The notes under the pieces are model-generated. The model saw only the letters and a list, made by a program, of their open reading frames with translations. It was not told the origin of the DNA and did no database searches. The translations under genes were made by a program, and so were the position numbers. A stretch of 37,400 nucleotides of DNA. Origin: an uncultured Caryophanales bacterium. Lineage in GTDB: Bacteria > Bacillota_I > Bacilli_A > RFN20 > CAG-826. The DNA lies in assembly GCA_937873795.1 (NCBI GenBank), contig CALMWE010000314.1, positions 1 to 37,400 on the forward strand. Reading direction: 5' to 3'. Shown here one piece after another: positions 27,855-37,400 of this stretch (the first letter of the stretch is position 1; every line of letters starts with the position of its first letter).

Positions 27855-29534
27855 TTAGTCGATTTCTACCACAATTGGCAAAATCATCGGGGATTTTCCG
27901 GTTTCGCGGCGAACATAACGGAAGCACTTGTCGGCGATCGTCGTCTTCAAATCGTCCATACTGCCCTTGGGGTTGGTAAGGTAATCTGTGACGCCATTGA
28001 CGAAGAGACTGGTCAATTCACGGAGAATGTTATCCGATTCCTTGACGAACACGAAACCGCGCATTTGGACATCGGGTCCGGCCACGATCTTGTTTTCGGT
28101 TTTGCTGACGGTCAGGCCCATCACGATGACACCATCGTCACTGAGCTTTTGACGTTCGCTGATGACCGTTGCGCCGACGTCACCGACGCCGATGCCATCG
28201 ATCAGCAAGTCACCGCTTTTGATGTTATCGAGAGCCGGTAAGATACGACCTTTGCGGTTTTCGATTTGCAGCACCATGCCATTATCCATGACGAAGATGT
28301 TGTTATGGGAAAGTCCGACGCCCATGCCCACCGCAATCTTGGCGTTGGCAATGAGTTGGCGATATTCACCCTTAATCGGGAGATAGAAACGCGGTTTTAA
28401 CAGGGACAGCATCATCTTCAAATCTTCTTCTTGCGCGTGCATGGAGGCGATTTGTTTACGTTTGATGTTGACGACATCCGCACCGGTCCGGTAGAGTTCG
28501 TCCACCGCATCCGTGGCTAAGATTTCAAACGCCGGGGCACTGGGGCACGCGACGATGAAGGTATCGCCGGGGCCGACGACGACGCGTTTGTCTTCGTTTT
28601 CGTGCGTGGCCAATTCGGCGATCTTGTTATAGACGCGTTCACCGGGGCTCATCATCACGACGACGATGTCTTGCGCGCGTAATCTTAATAAATCATCCAG
28701 CGAGGCTAAATTGGCTTTGGGGATGTTGATGCCGCCGAAGTCGGTAAAAGTCTTAATGAAATCGGCTGTTTCGTTATCGTAGAAGATAATCTTCTTGCCG
28801 GAGCTGACACACAAGGCAACGACTTCTTCGAAGTTATAGACCGATTGGTTGAATAAGGCGATGAAGACACGGCCTTTGGCGTCTTGCAGAAGATTGGAAA
28901 TATGCGGGGTCAACCGGTGGTTCGGCGAAGTATAACCGGGCTTATCGGCACCGGCGGATTCGCTTAAGAGCAAGAGAATATCCTTTTCGGCAATACGGGC
29001 CAGGGCATTCAAATCGTGTTTGTAGTTCTTGTTGGCGTTATATTCAACCAGGAAGTCGCCAGAATAGACGACATAGCCTTGATCGGTGGCCATGGCGAAA
29101 CCGCTGCTGTCCATGATTGCGTGGACGGTTTGGAAAAAGTTGAATTCACGTCCCGCCACTTTAAAGGTGGACGTCGGTAAGACCGGGAAGAATTGGTAAT
29201 TGTTTTCGATGTTGAGCCGTTTGGAATAGGCTTTGATGATGGCGATGGTCGCCGCCGACGCATAAATCGGCGCGGGGACATCACGGTAAATGAACGGCAA
29301 CGAACCGATTTGGTCATCGTGGCCGTGGGTGATGATATACGCTTTGACACGGTCTTTGTTTTCCTTTAGAAAACTATAATCCGGGATGATGGCGTCGACG
29401 CCCGGGTTGGTGCGGTCAGGGTATTTAAGCCCCGCCTCGATTACGAAAAGGTCTTTATTGACTTCGATGATGTAAAGACATTTTCCGTTTTCGTCCATAC
29501 CTCCCAAAGCAAAAACGCGAATGATTTCCGACAT
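27855..29534 (-). CDS. rnj: Ribonuclease J
   Basis: FALGGMDENGKCLYIIEV, ITHGHDDQIGSLPFI, VYSGDF, HAQEEDLKMML. Confidence 0.93.
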   Translation of the reverse strand: MSEIIRVFALGGMDENGKCLYIIEVNKDLFVIEAGLKYPDRTNPGVDAIIPDYSFLKENKDRVKAYIITHGHDDQIGSLPFIYRDVPAPIYASAATIAIIKAYSKRLNIENNYQFFPVLPTSTFKVAGREFNFFQTVHAIMDSSGFAMATDQGYVVYSGDFLVEYNANKNYKHDLNALARIAEKDILLLLSESAGADKPGYTSPNHRLTPHISNLLQDAKGRVFIALFNQSVYNFEEVVALCVSSGKKIIFYDNETADFIKTFTDFGGINIPKANLASLDDLLRLRAQDIVVVMMSPGERVYNKIAELATHENEDKRVVVGPGDTFIVACPSAPAFEILATDAVDELYRTGADVVNIKRKQIASMHAQEEDLKMMLSLLKPRFYLPIKGEYRQLIANAKIAVGMGVGLSHNNIFVMDNGMVLQIENRKGRILPALDNIKSGDLLIDGIGVGDVGATVISERQKLSDDGVIVMGLTVSKTENKIVAGPDVQMRGFVFVKESDNILRELTSLFVNGVTDYLTNPKGSMDDLKTTIADKCFRYVRRETGKSPMILPIVVEID

Positions 29535-29599
29535 AAAATAGCCTCCTAAAAGTTTGTTTCGAATCGACCATTATGACATGAACGACTGATTACTTTATG

Positions 29600-29628
29600 A
29601 TAATAGACTTTTTTTCATCTTTTTACAA
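29600..29628 (-). promoter_or_regulatory. Promoter for the RNase J gene
   Basis: Minus strand TTGTAA-17 nt-TATTAT. Confidence 0.5.
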
Positions 29629-29656
29629 CCAAATTGCCTTATGTGACAAAGTTTTC

Positions 29657-30187
29657 CTACAGGTTTTGGGACATGAGTACATTTCTGTCGCAATCGTAAA
29701 GAACGATTTGGTGTTCATCCATGAGCATAAAGGTCGGTTTTGAACCCCCTCTTGGCCACGAAAGCGAACCCGGGTTGGCAAAGAGGATGCCGTCGCGTTT
29801 CGATAGGTTCGGAATGTGCGTATGGCCGCTGAGCAGGATGTCGCCCGGAGCAAGCGGTTCTTCCAAGGTGCGTTGGTCATGCACCATGAAAAGGATGTGA
29901 TCGCCGTTTCGGAGATGACGGACATCGGGACAAATAAGGCCGGACTTTTGCAGATCTTCCTCGCGGTCGCAGTTGCCGCGGATGGCAATGATCCGGTCGG
30001 CAAGTGACTTAAGGATAACGAATGTTTCTTCGGGGTTGTAGGTATCGGGAAGACTCCACCGCACACCGGAATAAAAAAGGTCTCCCAATAGGAGAATCCG
30101 ATCCGGGTGATAGTGGCCGACTAGACGGACTAAACGCTTGGCTCCCAAGGCATCGCCGTGGAGGTCACTGCAAATCAGGGAAATCAT
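29657..30187 (-). CDS. YfcE/MJ0936-family metallophosphodiesterase
   Basis: MISLICSDLHGD, ILLLGDLFY, AIRGNCDRE, SGHTHIPN, NPGSLSWPRGG; start taken at 30187. Confidence 0.9.
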   Translation of the reverse strand: MISLICSDLHGDALGAKRLVRLVGHYHPDRILLLGDLFYSGVRWSLPDTYNPEETFVILKSLADRIIAIRGNCDREEDLQKSGLICPDVRHLRNGDHILFMVHDQRTLEEPLAPGDILLSGHTHIPNLSKRDGILFANPGSLSWPRGGSKPTFMLMDEHQIVLYDCDRNVLMSQNL

Positions 30188-30779
30188 CCACGGGGTCCTC
30201 GTCGTAACGGACGCTATGACCTTCTCCGACATAGTAACGCATCGACATCCCGTCATCGTTGACAAGCGTCTTGCGCGGGTTTTTCAGCAAAAGGATAATC
30301 ACGTAATAATCGCCGACCGCACCGGCAATATTCTGGCCTTGGATGATGAAAAACGCCCAGAACCAGCTTTCGGGTAAGAAGATATTCAAACAAACCAACA
30401 CAGCGCCTAAAAGCACCACCGGGGCTAAGGCGATGATGATGTATTCGGCTTTGGTGAAATAGCCTTGTTTCATCCCGGCATAGGCGGCATAGGTATGAAA
30501 GCCGAAATTGACCTTGGCCTTACAGAATAGACGCATGAAAAAGGCATGGATCAATTCATGGAGGATGATGTAAACAAATAAGCCTAAAACCAGAGCCAAG
30601 ACTTGGTAAAGATCAAAGCTCATCCAGTCGGTGACGGGGTGAATCAAATAACCCACCACACCGGTCACTAAAAAGACCAGCGTCCCGACAAGGTTCAGCC
30701 AGAATGCGATCCGCTTGTCTTTACGCATATCGATCTCACGGGTGAGATGGTAGTTTTCAGGCAGGTGGTTGAACGCCAT
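30165..30779 (-). CDS. DUF3267-type membrane protein with HExxH motif
   Basis: YIILHELIHAFFMRLF and multiple TM segments. Confidence 0.78.
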   Translation of the reverse strand: MAFNHLPENYHLTREIDMRKDKRIAFWLNLVGTLVFLVTGVVGYLIHPVTDWMSFDLYQVLALVLGLFVYIILHELIHAFFMRLFCKAKVNFGFHTYAAYAGMKQGYFTKAEYIIIALAPVVLLGAVLVCLNIFLPESWFWAFFIIQGQNIAGAVGDYYVIILLLKNPRKTLVNDDGMSMRYYVGEGHSVRYDEDPVDDFPDLQ

Positions 30780-30780
30780 G

Positions 30781-31128
30781 TTACTCCTCGACGGTCCTCG
30801 TAGCGACGATGTTGACGCCTAAATGGCAGACATCCGCGATGATCACGTCGCCGCATTTAACGGGGGCTTTGACCGTCACGCGGTTAATTTCTTTCATGAT
30901 ATCAAACATACGTCCCTTGGGGACTTCGTGGCTGGTAATGACCGGTAAACGGGGTAAATGCTTGGATTCGAGTTTCACGGTCGAGGTCAACATTCTCACG
31001 GGGTTGGTGACTTCGGCTTTGCCGTAGACGGATCCACGGATGCAGCCATTGCCTTGGACGTTGAGATTTTCATCGACGCTTAAATGGCAGCCTTTGGGAC
31101 AGACGGTACAAATGACTTCGCGGTTCAT
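30781..31128 (-). CDS. DUF1667 protein
   Basis: CTVCPKGCHLSVDENLNVQGNGCIRG Cys pattern; follows an FAD oxidoreductase pair. Confidence 0.88.
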   Translation of the reverse strand: MNREVICTVCPKGCHLSVDENLNVQGNGCIRGSVYGKAEVTNPVRMLTSTVKLESKHLPRLPVITSHEVPKGRMFDIMKEINRVTVKAPVKCGDVIIADVCHLGVNIVATRTVEE

Positions 31129-32381
31129 GCTTTGACCTCCGTTTCGATGGTCAGTTCTTGGTTTTCTTCTTTAAACAGACCTTTTTCGAGACTGACGTTC
31201 ACCATTTCCGAGGGAATGAGGAACGGTTTGAGTTGCTTTTTGACGACCACACCGTCGATTTTGGTGATCAACCAGACATCTTTCATGGGCTTGGAAGGAC
31301 GGAATTTGAGTTCCACTTTGTCTTCCAGATTGGTGATGTTGATGTATTGGGGAACGATGTAGGAAATACCGGCTAAAGGAATGGTTTTCAAGTAGTTGCC
31401 CGTCTTCACGAGCTTGCCGTTAAGATACATCGCCGCGGAGTGTCCGGCAAGGCGGCCTTCCGCACTGACGAAGTCGACGAGGTCGTGGACATGGAGGACG
31501 TTACCCGCGCTGAAGACCCCGGGAATCATTGTTTCGAGGTGTTCGTTGACGATAGCGCCCCGAGTCTTGCTGGGGATCACACCGATGTCATCGAGAAGGT
31601 AGTTATTCGGCAGAAGCCCCACCGAGAGCATTAAGGTATCGGCTTCGAATTCTTTTTCGGTGCCGGGGATGAAGTTGAGGGTATTATCGACTTGACTGAT
31701 GACGACTTTTTCGAGTTTTTCTCGGCCCACGATTTTAGACACCGAGTGGCTGAGATAAAGCGGGATATCAAAGTCCATCAAACATTGGACGATGTTGCGG
31801 GTTAAGCCGTTGGAATAAGGCATGAGTTCGGCAACGCCGAGGACTTTAGCGCCTTCCAGGGTTAACCGACGGGCCATGATGAGACCAATATCTCCGCTTC
31901 CGAGGATAAAGACGCGTTTACCGACCATGTAGCCTTCCATGTTCATATAGCGTTGGGCGGTTCCGGCGGTAATCACGCCGACGGGACGGTCGCCGGGAAT
32001 GGCGATGGCGCCGGCACTGCGTTCGTAGCATCCGGTGGCCATGATGATGGCACGCGCTTGAATTTCGACGATGCCATCGGTTTCATTGGCGTATCGTACA
32101 TGTTTATCGCGGGAAACGGAAATGACCATCGCTTTGAGTTTGTACTCGATGCCACGGTCTTTGATTTGGTTGATGAAGCGTTCGGCGTATTCGGGACCGC
32201 TGAGCTGTTCTTTGAATTCATGCAATCCAAAGCCGTTATGGATGCATTGATTGAGGATCCCCCCGAGATACTCATCCCGTTCGAGAATGAGGATATCGCG
32301 TATTCCTTCGTCGTAAGCGCTGACGGCAGCGGCTAAACCGGCGGAACCTCCGCCGATGATGACAAGTTCACGAGTTTGCAT
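31125..32381 (-). CDS. FAD-dependent pyridine-nucleotide oxidoreductase
   Basis: VIIGGGSAGLAAAVSAYDEG, ATGCYERSAGAIAIPGDRP, VFSAGNVLHVHDLVD. Confidence 0.88.
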   Translation of the reverse strand: MQTRELVIIGGGSAGLAAAVSAYDEGIRDILILERDEYLGGILNQCIHNGFGLHEFKEQLSGPEYAERFINQIKDRGIEYKLKAMVISVSRDKHVRYANETDGIVEIQARAIIMATGCYERSAGAIAIPGDRPVGVITAGTAQRYMNMEGYMVGKRVFILGSGDIGLIMARRLTLEGAKVLGVAELMPYSNGLTRNIVQCLMDFDIPLYLSHSVSKIVGREKLEKVVISQVDNTLNFIPGTEKEFEADTLMLSVGLLPNNYLLDDIGVIPSKTRGAIVNEHLETMIPGVFSAGNVLHVHDLVDFVSAEGRLAGHSAAMYLNGKLVKTGNYLKTIPLAGISYIVPQYINITNLEDKVELKFRPSKPMKDVWLITKIDGVVVKKQLKPFLIPSEMVNVSLEKGLFKEENQELTIETEVKA

Positions 32382-32383
32382 GG

Positions 32384-33817
32384 TTACTCACCGACTTCCT
32401 TGGTTGCACCTTTGACAATGTTGGTGCCGGGTTCATCGTAAGGAACCTCGGTTAACGGGATATGGTAGTGATCGGCTAAGATGGCCACCACATTGGGACC
32501 ACAGAAACCGCCTTGGCAGCGTCCGAATCCGGCGCGGGAACGTTTCTTCACGCCTTTGACGGTATGGGGCGGGCAATTACGCGCCAGCATATCGCGGATT
32601 TCGCCTTCGGTCACGGATTCGCAGCGGCACACCATTCTCGCATACCGGCGGTCTTGGGCAATGAGCTTGGACCATTCTTCTTCGCTGGTTTTCTTAAAGC
32701 GATGATAGGGACGGACATTCGGATTAAAGCTGGCTTTGGCGAAGAGTTTCAGTTTCGGGGCGATGAATTCCTCGATGACTTTTTTGGCGATGGCCGGAGA
32801 AGACGCCAAGCCGGGCGATTCGATGCCGGCGACGTTGATGAAATTGGGCGAGGCTTCTTCAATCACGAAGTCATGCGTCGAAGGTGTGGCACGGAGGCCG
32901 CTGAAGACGCGTATCACTTTATGGAAAGGAATGTTTTTCACCATCAGCGAGGCACTTTTCTTGATTTCGTCGAGGGTGGGTTTATCGGTGCTTAAGTCTT
33001 CTTTGTCGTCAATCACCGTGGACGACGGACCGACGATGTAGTTGCCGCCATAGGTGGGACTGACAAGAATGCCTTTACCTAAGCTGCTGGGTAAGGGGAA
33101 AATGGTGTGTTTGACTAAGGCAGGTTGGGTGTAGTCAATGACAAAATATTCGCCTTTACGGGGCGTGATTTTAAAGGTTTGAGGGGCCACTAAACCCGAG
33201 ATGTGGTCGGCTTGAAGGCCACTGGCGTTAATCACGTATTTGGCGTGATAGGTATTCTTTTTGGTGCGGACTTCCCAGATACCGCCGAAGGAACGGATAT
33301 CCACGACTTCTTCGTTGAGTTTGAGGGTGACGCCGTTATCGATCGCGTTTTCCATGAGGTGGACGCACAGTTCAAACGGATCAATGACACCCGCCGTTGG
33401 GGCCCATAAGGCACCTTTGACGTTGTCACTCAAATTGGGTTCCATGGCTTTGGCTTCCGCGGGAGTAAGAAGTTTGACGGGGACACCGTTGAGAGTGGCC
33501 CGTTTGACTAAATCAGCGAGTAACGGTAGTTGTTCGTCATAGATGGCGACGGTCAAGGAACCGATGCGTTCGAATTGGACATCCAATTCCTTGCACACTT
33601 GGTCATACATCGCATTGCCCATGACGTTGAGTTTGGCTTTGAGACTGCCCGGCTCGGGGTCGTAACCGCTATGGACGATGGCGGAGTTGGCCATCGACGA
33701 AAAGTTCCCGACATCGTTTTCTTTGTCGAGGACCGTGACTTTGACTTGATAGCGGGACAGTTCGCGGGCGATAAAGCACCCGGTGACGCCTGCCCCTATA
33801 ATGAGAATTTCATCCAT
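32384..33817 (-). CDS. FAD-dependent glycerol-3-phosphate dehydrogenase-like (GlpA/LhgO-type) protein with C-terminal BFD-like [2Fe-2S] domain
   Basis: ILIIGAGVTGCFIARELSRY, HSGYDPEPGSLKAKLN, CRCESVTEGEI...GRCQGGFCGPNV. Confidence 0.88.
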   Translation of the reverse strand: MDEILIIGAGVTGCFIARELSRYQVKVTVLDKENDVGNFSSMANSAIVHSGYDPEPGSLKAKLNVMGNAMYDQVCKELDVQFERIGSLTVAIYDEQLPLLADLVKRATLNGVPVKLLTPAEAKAMEPNLSDNVKGALWAPTAGVIDPFELCVHLMENAIDNGVTLKLNEEVVDIRSFGGIWEVRTKKNTYHAKYVINASGLQADHISGLVAPQTFKITPRKGEYFVIDYTQPALVKHTIFPLPSSLGKGILVSPTYGGNYIVGPSSTVIDDKEDLSTDKPTLDEIKKSASLMVKNIPFHKVIRVFSGLRATPSTHDFVIEEASPNFINVAGIESPGLASSPAIAKKVIEEFIAPKLKLFAKASFNPNVRPYHRFKKTSEEEWSKLIAQDRRYARMVCRCESVTEGEIRDMLARNCPPHTVKGVKKRSRAGFGRCQGGFCGPNVVAILADHYHIPLTEVPYDEPGTNIVKGATKEVGE

Positions 33818-33887
33818 AAAGATTCCTCACTGAAAGTAGTTTTTTACATCGTTCAATGTTAGTTTAGCACCCTTTTTACTAAAGTAA

Positions 33888-33923
33888 ATAAAAAGGTCGG
33901 AAATGACAATTATTCCGACCTTT
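33888..33923 (-). terminator. Intrinsic terminator of pnp
   Basis: AAAGGTCGGAA/TTCCGACCTTT 11-bp stem then TTTATTT on the minus strand. Confidence 0.85.
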
Positions 33924-33941
33924 AACCGTGAGTGAGACAGT

Positions 33942-36074
33942 TTACTTGTGTTCTTCGGGTTTCGGTTCGAACTCTTTGTGGGAGCAGGCGACACGGCCCT
34001 TTTCATCGATCTCGGTGACGACGACTTTGAGTTTTTGACCCATCTTGACGACGTCTTTCGGGTTTTCGATGCGTTTCCAGGCCAGGCGCGAGACGTGAAC
34101 CATGCCGTCGACATCGCCGAAGAGGTTGACGAACACACCGTAAGCTTCGATGCGGACGACTTTGCCTTCGTAGATTTCGCCGACTTTGGCTTCGCGGGTG
34201 ATGCCTTCGATGATGGCGACCGCACGGTCGATAGGTTCTTTCTCGGCGTGGTAGATCATGACACGGCCATCGTCTTCGATGTCGATCTTGACGTTATCGC
34301 ACTTGGCAATGATGTCGTTGATGACTTTGCCACCGCTGCCGATGACATCGCGGATCTTGTCGACAGGAATACGGAGTTGACGGAGTTTCGGCGCGTATTT
34401 GCCGACTTCGCTACGGGGCGCGGCAATCGCTTTGGTCATGGCGGCGCGGATGATTTCGCGGGCACCGTGAGCTTGAGCAAGCGCTTCTTCTAAGACCGAG
34501 CGGGTAATGCCGCGGATCTTGATGTCCATTTGTAAGGCGGTAATGCCTTTTTCGGTACCGGCGACTTTGAAGTCCATATCGCCGAAGTGGTCTTCAAGAC
34601 CTTGGATATCGGTGAGGACGGTGTAGGGATGTTTGCCATCCAACGGTCCGCTGGTGATGAGACCCATGGCAATACCGGAAACCATCGCTTTAAGCGGGAC
34701 ACCGGCGGCCATTAAGGACATACAGCCGGCGCAGATCGAGGCTTGGCTCGAAGAGCCATTGCTTTCGACGACTTCGCTGACGGTACGGATCGTATACGGG
34801 AATTCGTCTTCGCTCGGGATGACGTAGCTTAAGGCGCGTTCGCCTAAGGCACCATGTCCGATTTCGCGACGTCCCGGAGTGCCCATACGGCCGGTTTCAC
34901 CGACGGCAAAGGGCGGGAAGTTATAGTGATGCATCCACCGCTTGGAATCTTCGTCGGTGAGGTTATCGATGATTTGGACATCGGTTAACGCACCGAGGGT
35001 GGTGACGGAAATGACTTGGGTTTGTCCGCGGGTGAACATGGCGGAACCATGGACGCGCGGGAGTAAATCGACTTGAGCATCGAGCGGACGGATTTCGTCA
35101 ACACGGCGACCATCGGGACGGACTTTGTCTTCGGTGATCAAGCGACGGACTTCATCGGCAACGATGGTTTCCATGACTTCTTTGGCGCCTTGAACGGCGA
35201 GGTCATGGGCCTTTTGATCGGCATAGGTGCGTTTATCGAAATCATCGGCGATTTCCTTTTCGATGTCTTCGATCGCGTGTTGACGTTCGAGTTTATCGAA
35301 GATGGAAACGGCTTTGACTAAACGTTTTTGGGCAAGTTTGCGAACTTCATTTTCAATCTTTTCATCGACGTGGTAGAGCGGAATATCGCGTTTGGCTTTG
35401 CCGACTTCCTTGGCGATTTCGCGTTGGAAAGCGACCAATTTTTGAATCGCCGCGTGGCCGAACATGATGGCTTCGAGAATTTCGTTCTCGGGCACTTGGT
35501 TGGCTCCCGCTTCGACCATGTTGATGGCTTCTTCGGTACCGGCCACCGCTAAGTGAATATCGCTTAATTCATTTTCTTTGATCGACGGGTTGATGATCAG
35601 TTTGCCGTTGACGCGGGCGACATAAACGCCGGCGATCGGGCCGTCAAAGGGGATGTCGCTGATGCAAAGCGCTAAGGATGAACCGAACATGGCGGTCATT
35701 TCCGGCGTGCAATCTTGATCGACGCTCATCACGGTGTTGACGATTTGGACTTCGTTACGAAAGCCTTCGGAGAATAACGGACGGATCGGACGGTCGATGA
35801 GACGGGCGGCTAATGTGGCGTGTTCGCCAGGACGGCCTTCACGGCGAAGGAACGAGCCCGGGATTTTCCCAACCGCATATTGCTTTTCGTCATAAACGAC
35901 GGTTAACGGGAAGAAATCGCCTTCTTTGGGTTCCTTGCTTCCCACCACGGTGGATAAGACCGCCGTTTCATTCAAACGGACTAAAACGGAGCCATCGGCT
36001 TGCTTGGCGATTTCGCCAGTCTCGACGACCAGTTTCTTTCCTTCGAATGCTAATTCGAATACTCTTTTGGACAT
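33942..36074 (-). CDS. pnp: Polyribonucleotide nucleotidyltransferase
   Basis: [52 protein letters not shown] ([15 protein letters not shown]) and S1 domains. Confidence 0.97.
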   Translation of the reverse strand: MSKRVFELAFEGKKLVVETGEIAKQADGSVLVRLNETAVLSTVVGSKEPKEGDFFPLTVVYDEKQYAVGKIPGSFLRREGRPGEHATLAARLIDRPIRPLFSEGFRNEVQIVNTVMSVDQDCTPEMTAMFGSSLALCISDIPFDGPIAGVYVARVNGKLIINPSIKENELSDIHLAVAGTEEAINMVEAGANQVPENEILEAIMFGHAAIQKLVAFQREIAKEVGKAKRDIPLYHVDEKIENEVRKLAQKRLVKAVSIFDKLERQHAIEDIEKEIADDFDKRTYADQKAHDLAVQGAKEVMETIVADEVRRLITEDKVRPDGRRVDEIRPLDAQVDLLPRVHGSAMFTRGQTQVISVTTLGALTDVQIIDNLTDEDSKRWMHHYNFPPFAVGETGRMGTPGRREIGHGALGERALSYVIPSEDEFPYTIRTVSEVVESNGSSSQASICAGCMSLMAAGVPLKAMVSGIAMGLITSGPLDGKHPYTVLTDIQGLEDHFGDMDFKVAGTEKGITALQMDIKIRGITRSVLEEALAQAHGAREIIRAAMTKAIAAPRSEVGKYAPKLRQLRIPVDKIRDVIGSGGKVINDIIAKCDNVKIDIEDDGRVMIYHAEKEPIDRAVAIIEGITREAKVGEIYEGKVVRIEAYGVFVNLFGDVDGMVHVSRLAWKRIENPKDVVKMGQKLKVVVTEIDEKGRVACSHKEFEPKPEEHK

Positions 36075-36105
36075 AAATTACCTCTTTCTTTTCTCTTTGA
36101 TTTTT

Positions 36106-36123
36106 ATGAACGCGTTCATTATA
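36106..36123 (-). promoter_or_regulatory. pnp -10 element with overlapping 14-bp palindrome
   Basis: Minus strand TGATATAATGAACGCGTTCAT: extended -10 TATAAT at 36118-36123 overlapping the palindrome ATGAACGCGTTCAT (36106-36119). Confidence 0.5.
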
Positions 36124-36147
36124 TCATATGCTTTGCATAAAGACATT

Positions 36148-36178
36148 AAAAAGCAGAAACGCGGGGGTTTCGGCTTTT
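36148..36178 (-). terminator. Probable terminator downstream of the putative immunity gene
   Basis: Minus strand AAAAGCCGAAACCCCCGCGTTTCTGCTTTTT stem-loop with T run. Confidence 0.55.
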
Positions 36179-36211
36179 GGGAAGGCATGTCGAAGGTGAA
36201 AGAAAACTTGA

Positions 36212-36571
36212 TTATTTGATTCTGAGGCCAAAAAGAGTATTCGTCTTCTCGATGGTACGTCGAATTATAGATGCATGAAAATCCCATAAGTCCGGTTCTT
36301 TGCTTCTTAAAAGCCATTTCAAGCCTGAGTGTTTCTTTTGCCATGCTTGGAAATCTTCAAGATTGTCTTTATAAATATCGATGGTTCTTTTTCCTTGACT
36401 ATCAATGACAAAAAAGCATTTTTCTCGAAATTGAGGAAGCTCTTGATAAACAAACTGGCCATACTGGTTTTCGAAAATATAAAGCGCATTGGGGGAAGTC
36501 CATGAAAAACGAAACTTGAAGTGATACTCATCTATAAGAAACGCTAACTTGTCAGCAATTATTTTTTCCAT
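36212..36571 (-). CDS. Putative immunity protein for the RHS C-terminal toxin
   Basis: 119 aa ORF with SD AGGAGG, starting 9 nt after the RHS-CT stop; classic toxin-then-immunity order; no recognised motif. Confidence 0.6.
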   Translation of the reverse strand: MEKIIADKLAFLIDEYHFKFRFSWTSPNALYIFENQYGQFVYQELPQFREKCFFVIDSQGKRTIDIYKDNLEDFQAWQKKHSGLKWLLRSKEPDLWDFHASIIRRTIEKTNTLFGLRIK

Positions 36572-36580
36572 GATTTCCTC

Positions 36581-37158
36581 CTATAAATAAAAATGTTGAA
36601 TAATCCTAAGGACCTTGTCAAATCGTGCAACTTCTGCAAAAAATCTTTCTGAATAAATAGTGAATTTGCTCCACCACAGGCCCTTTTCACCAACTCTCAA
36701 AAAATCCCATCCCATATCAATAAATCGGGCCCCAGTAAAAGATTTTCCGGAAATGTAAGCCATATGATCGATATAGCCAACTGCATCAGTCAATACAGTA
36801 TTTACTTTTGATAACTCATAATAATGTGAAAATCCTTCATAATATAGAGCTCCAATTTCATCAGCATAGGGGATTACCCGAGTAGCCATACTTTGCCCGA
36901 TAACAACTACATCTTGACCGTGGTTTAACGCGCTGGCAACATCTTGTGCATTATCTATTTTTGCTATTGCTTTCATTCCTTTTCCGATTCCAGGAATAAA
37001 CGGAATTGCTAGAAAAATAAGGTCTAACGCAAGCCAACCTGCGTTCGCCCAAGTTGGGTTTTTGATGAAATCGACCAAACTCCAAATCGCAAATCCAATA
37101 TCTAAGACAGTGTCCCAAAAAGTTCCTTGAGTGTCAGAATACGAAACCGGATTATCCC
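36581..37158 (-). CDS. RHS-associated C-terminal region: pre-toxin segment and putative toxin domain
   Basis: RDNPVSYSD followed by hydrophobic pre-toxin (FLAIPFIPGIGKGMKAIAKI) and a unique C-terminus (VVVIGQSMATRVIPYADEIGALYYEGF...). Confidence 0.65.
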
Positions 37159-37397
37159 TGCAAATACATGAAAAGATTAATTCCAGTTGATGAGCGAAAA
37201 TCAAGATATTTTGGGCTATCAGCGTTCAGCCATCTACACCATGCCGGGACATAATACCGCGTCTGGCAGTAATACATCATCGTCTCGGCGTCATAGTAAT
37301 AGCCTTTATAACGGAAGGGGTTGGCCTGCCCGATGGTATTGGCCCCACTACCGGTAATCGAGACCATATTGCCCCAGGCATCATAATTATACCGCAC
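37152..37397 (-). pseudogene. RHS repeat-associated core domain (3' end; continues beyond the window), ending in an apparent frameshift
   Basis: NPFRYKGYYYDAETMMYYCQTRYYVPAWCRWLNADSPKYLDFRSSTGINLFMY is the RHS core signature; the expected NPVxYSD continues in the next frame. Confidence 0.85.
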
Positions 37398-37400
37398 GAC

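Noticed and set aside
32513-32995. 160-aa plus-strand ORF opposite the GlpA-like gene
   Set aside because: Shadow ORF of the opposite strand; composition dominated by G/F/D/R with no domain pattern.
33948-34493. 181-aa plus-strand ORF opposite pnp
   Set aside because: Antisense shadow of a conserved gene, D/F/A-rich composition; no SD or family signature.
36078-36344. 88-aa minus-strand ORF overlapping the 3' end of the putative immunity gene and the pnp promoter
   Set aside because: Overlaps a terminator-like hairpin and the pnp -10 element, and no convincing start; the 119-aa frame is better supported.
1-37400. CRISPR arrays, tRNA/rRNA genes, insertion sequences, prophage
   Set aside because: No regularly spaced direct repeats, transposase, integrase or phage structural motifs were seen, and no cloverleaf or rRNA signature was recognised by eye; a tRNAscan/CRISPR-finder run would be needed to be certain.

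Overview
This 37.4 kb window looks like a gene-dense chromosomal segment from a Firmicutes/Bacilli-like or Mollicutes-related bacterium. It uses TGA as a stop (rarA and the leader peptide both end in TGA). Most of it is housekeeping: an acyl-ligase/transporter/acyltransferase cluster, rpsT, holA-comEC-comEA, greA, a chrA pair, alaS-ruvX-DUF1292 behind a T-box, a TrpXYZ-type ABC transporter, mnmA-dtd, rarA, pdp, plsC, an SSB-like protein, pullulanase, acpS, ftsK, RNase J, a YfcE-type phosphodiesterase, a DUF1667/FAD oxidoreductase trio and pnp. The right edge holds an AT-richer RHS tip with a putative toxin/immunity pair. The most interesting signal is an unlisted 27-codon ORF (13997-14080, MIYRTNIKSSAFYYSYYYYPSRSFPKS). 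It has 7 Tyr codons, a strong SD and an extended -10 promoter, and sits just upstream of the ABC transporter operon. It is followed by a nested set of mutually exclusive RNA pairings ending in an intrinsic terminator. The pairings fit a ribosome-position attenuator that would sense tyrosine supply. Other points: a probable frameshift in the AMP ligase and another in the RHS core, a split Aas/LplT-like lipid cluster with a carrier domain fused to the ligase, a hairpin over the comEA SD, and a 14-bp palindrome over the predicted pnp start site. All family calls come from reading motifs; no database search was run.
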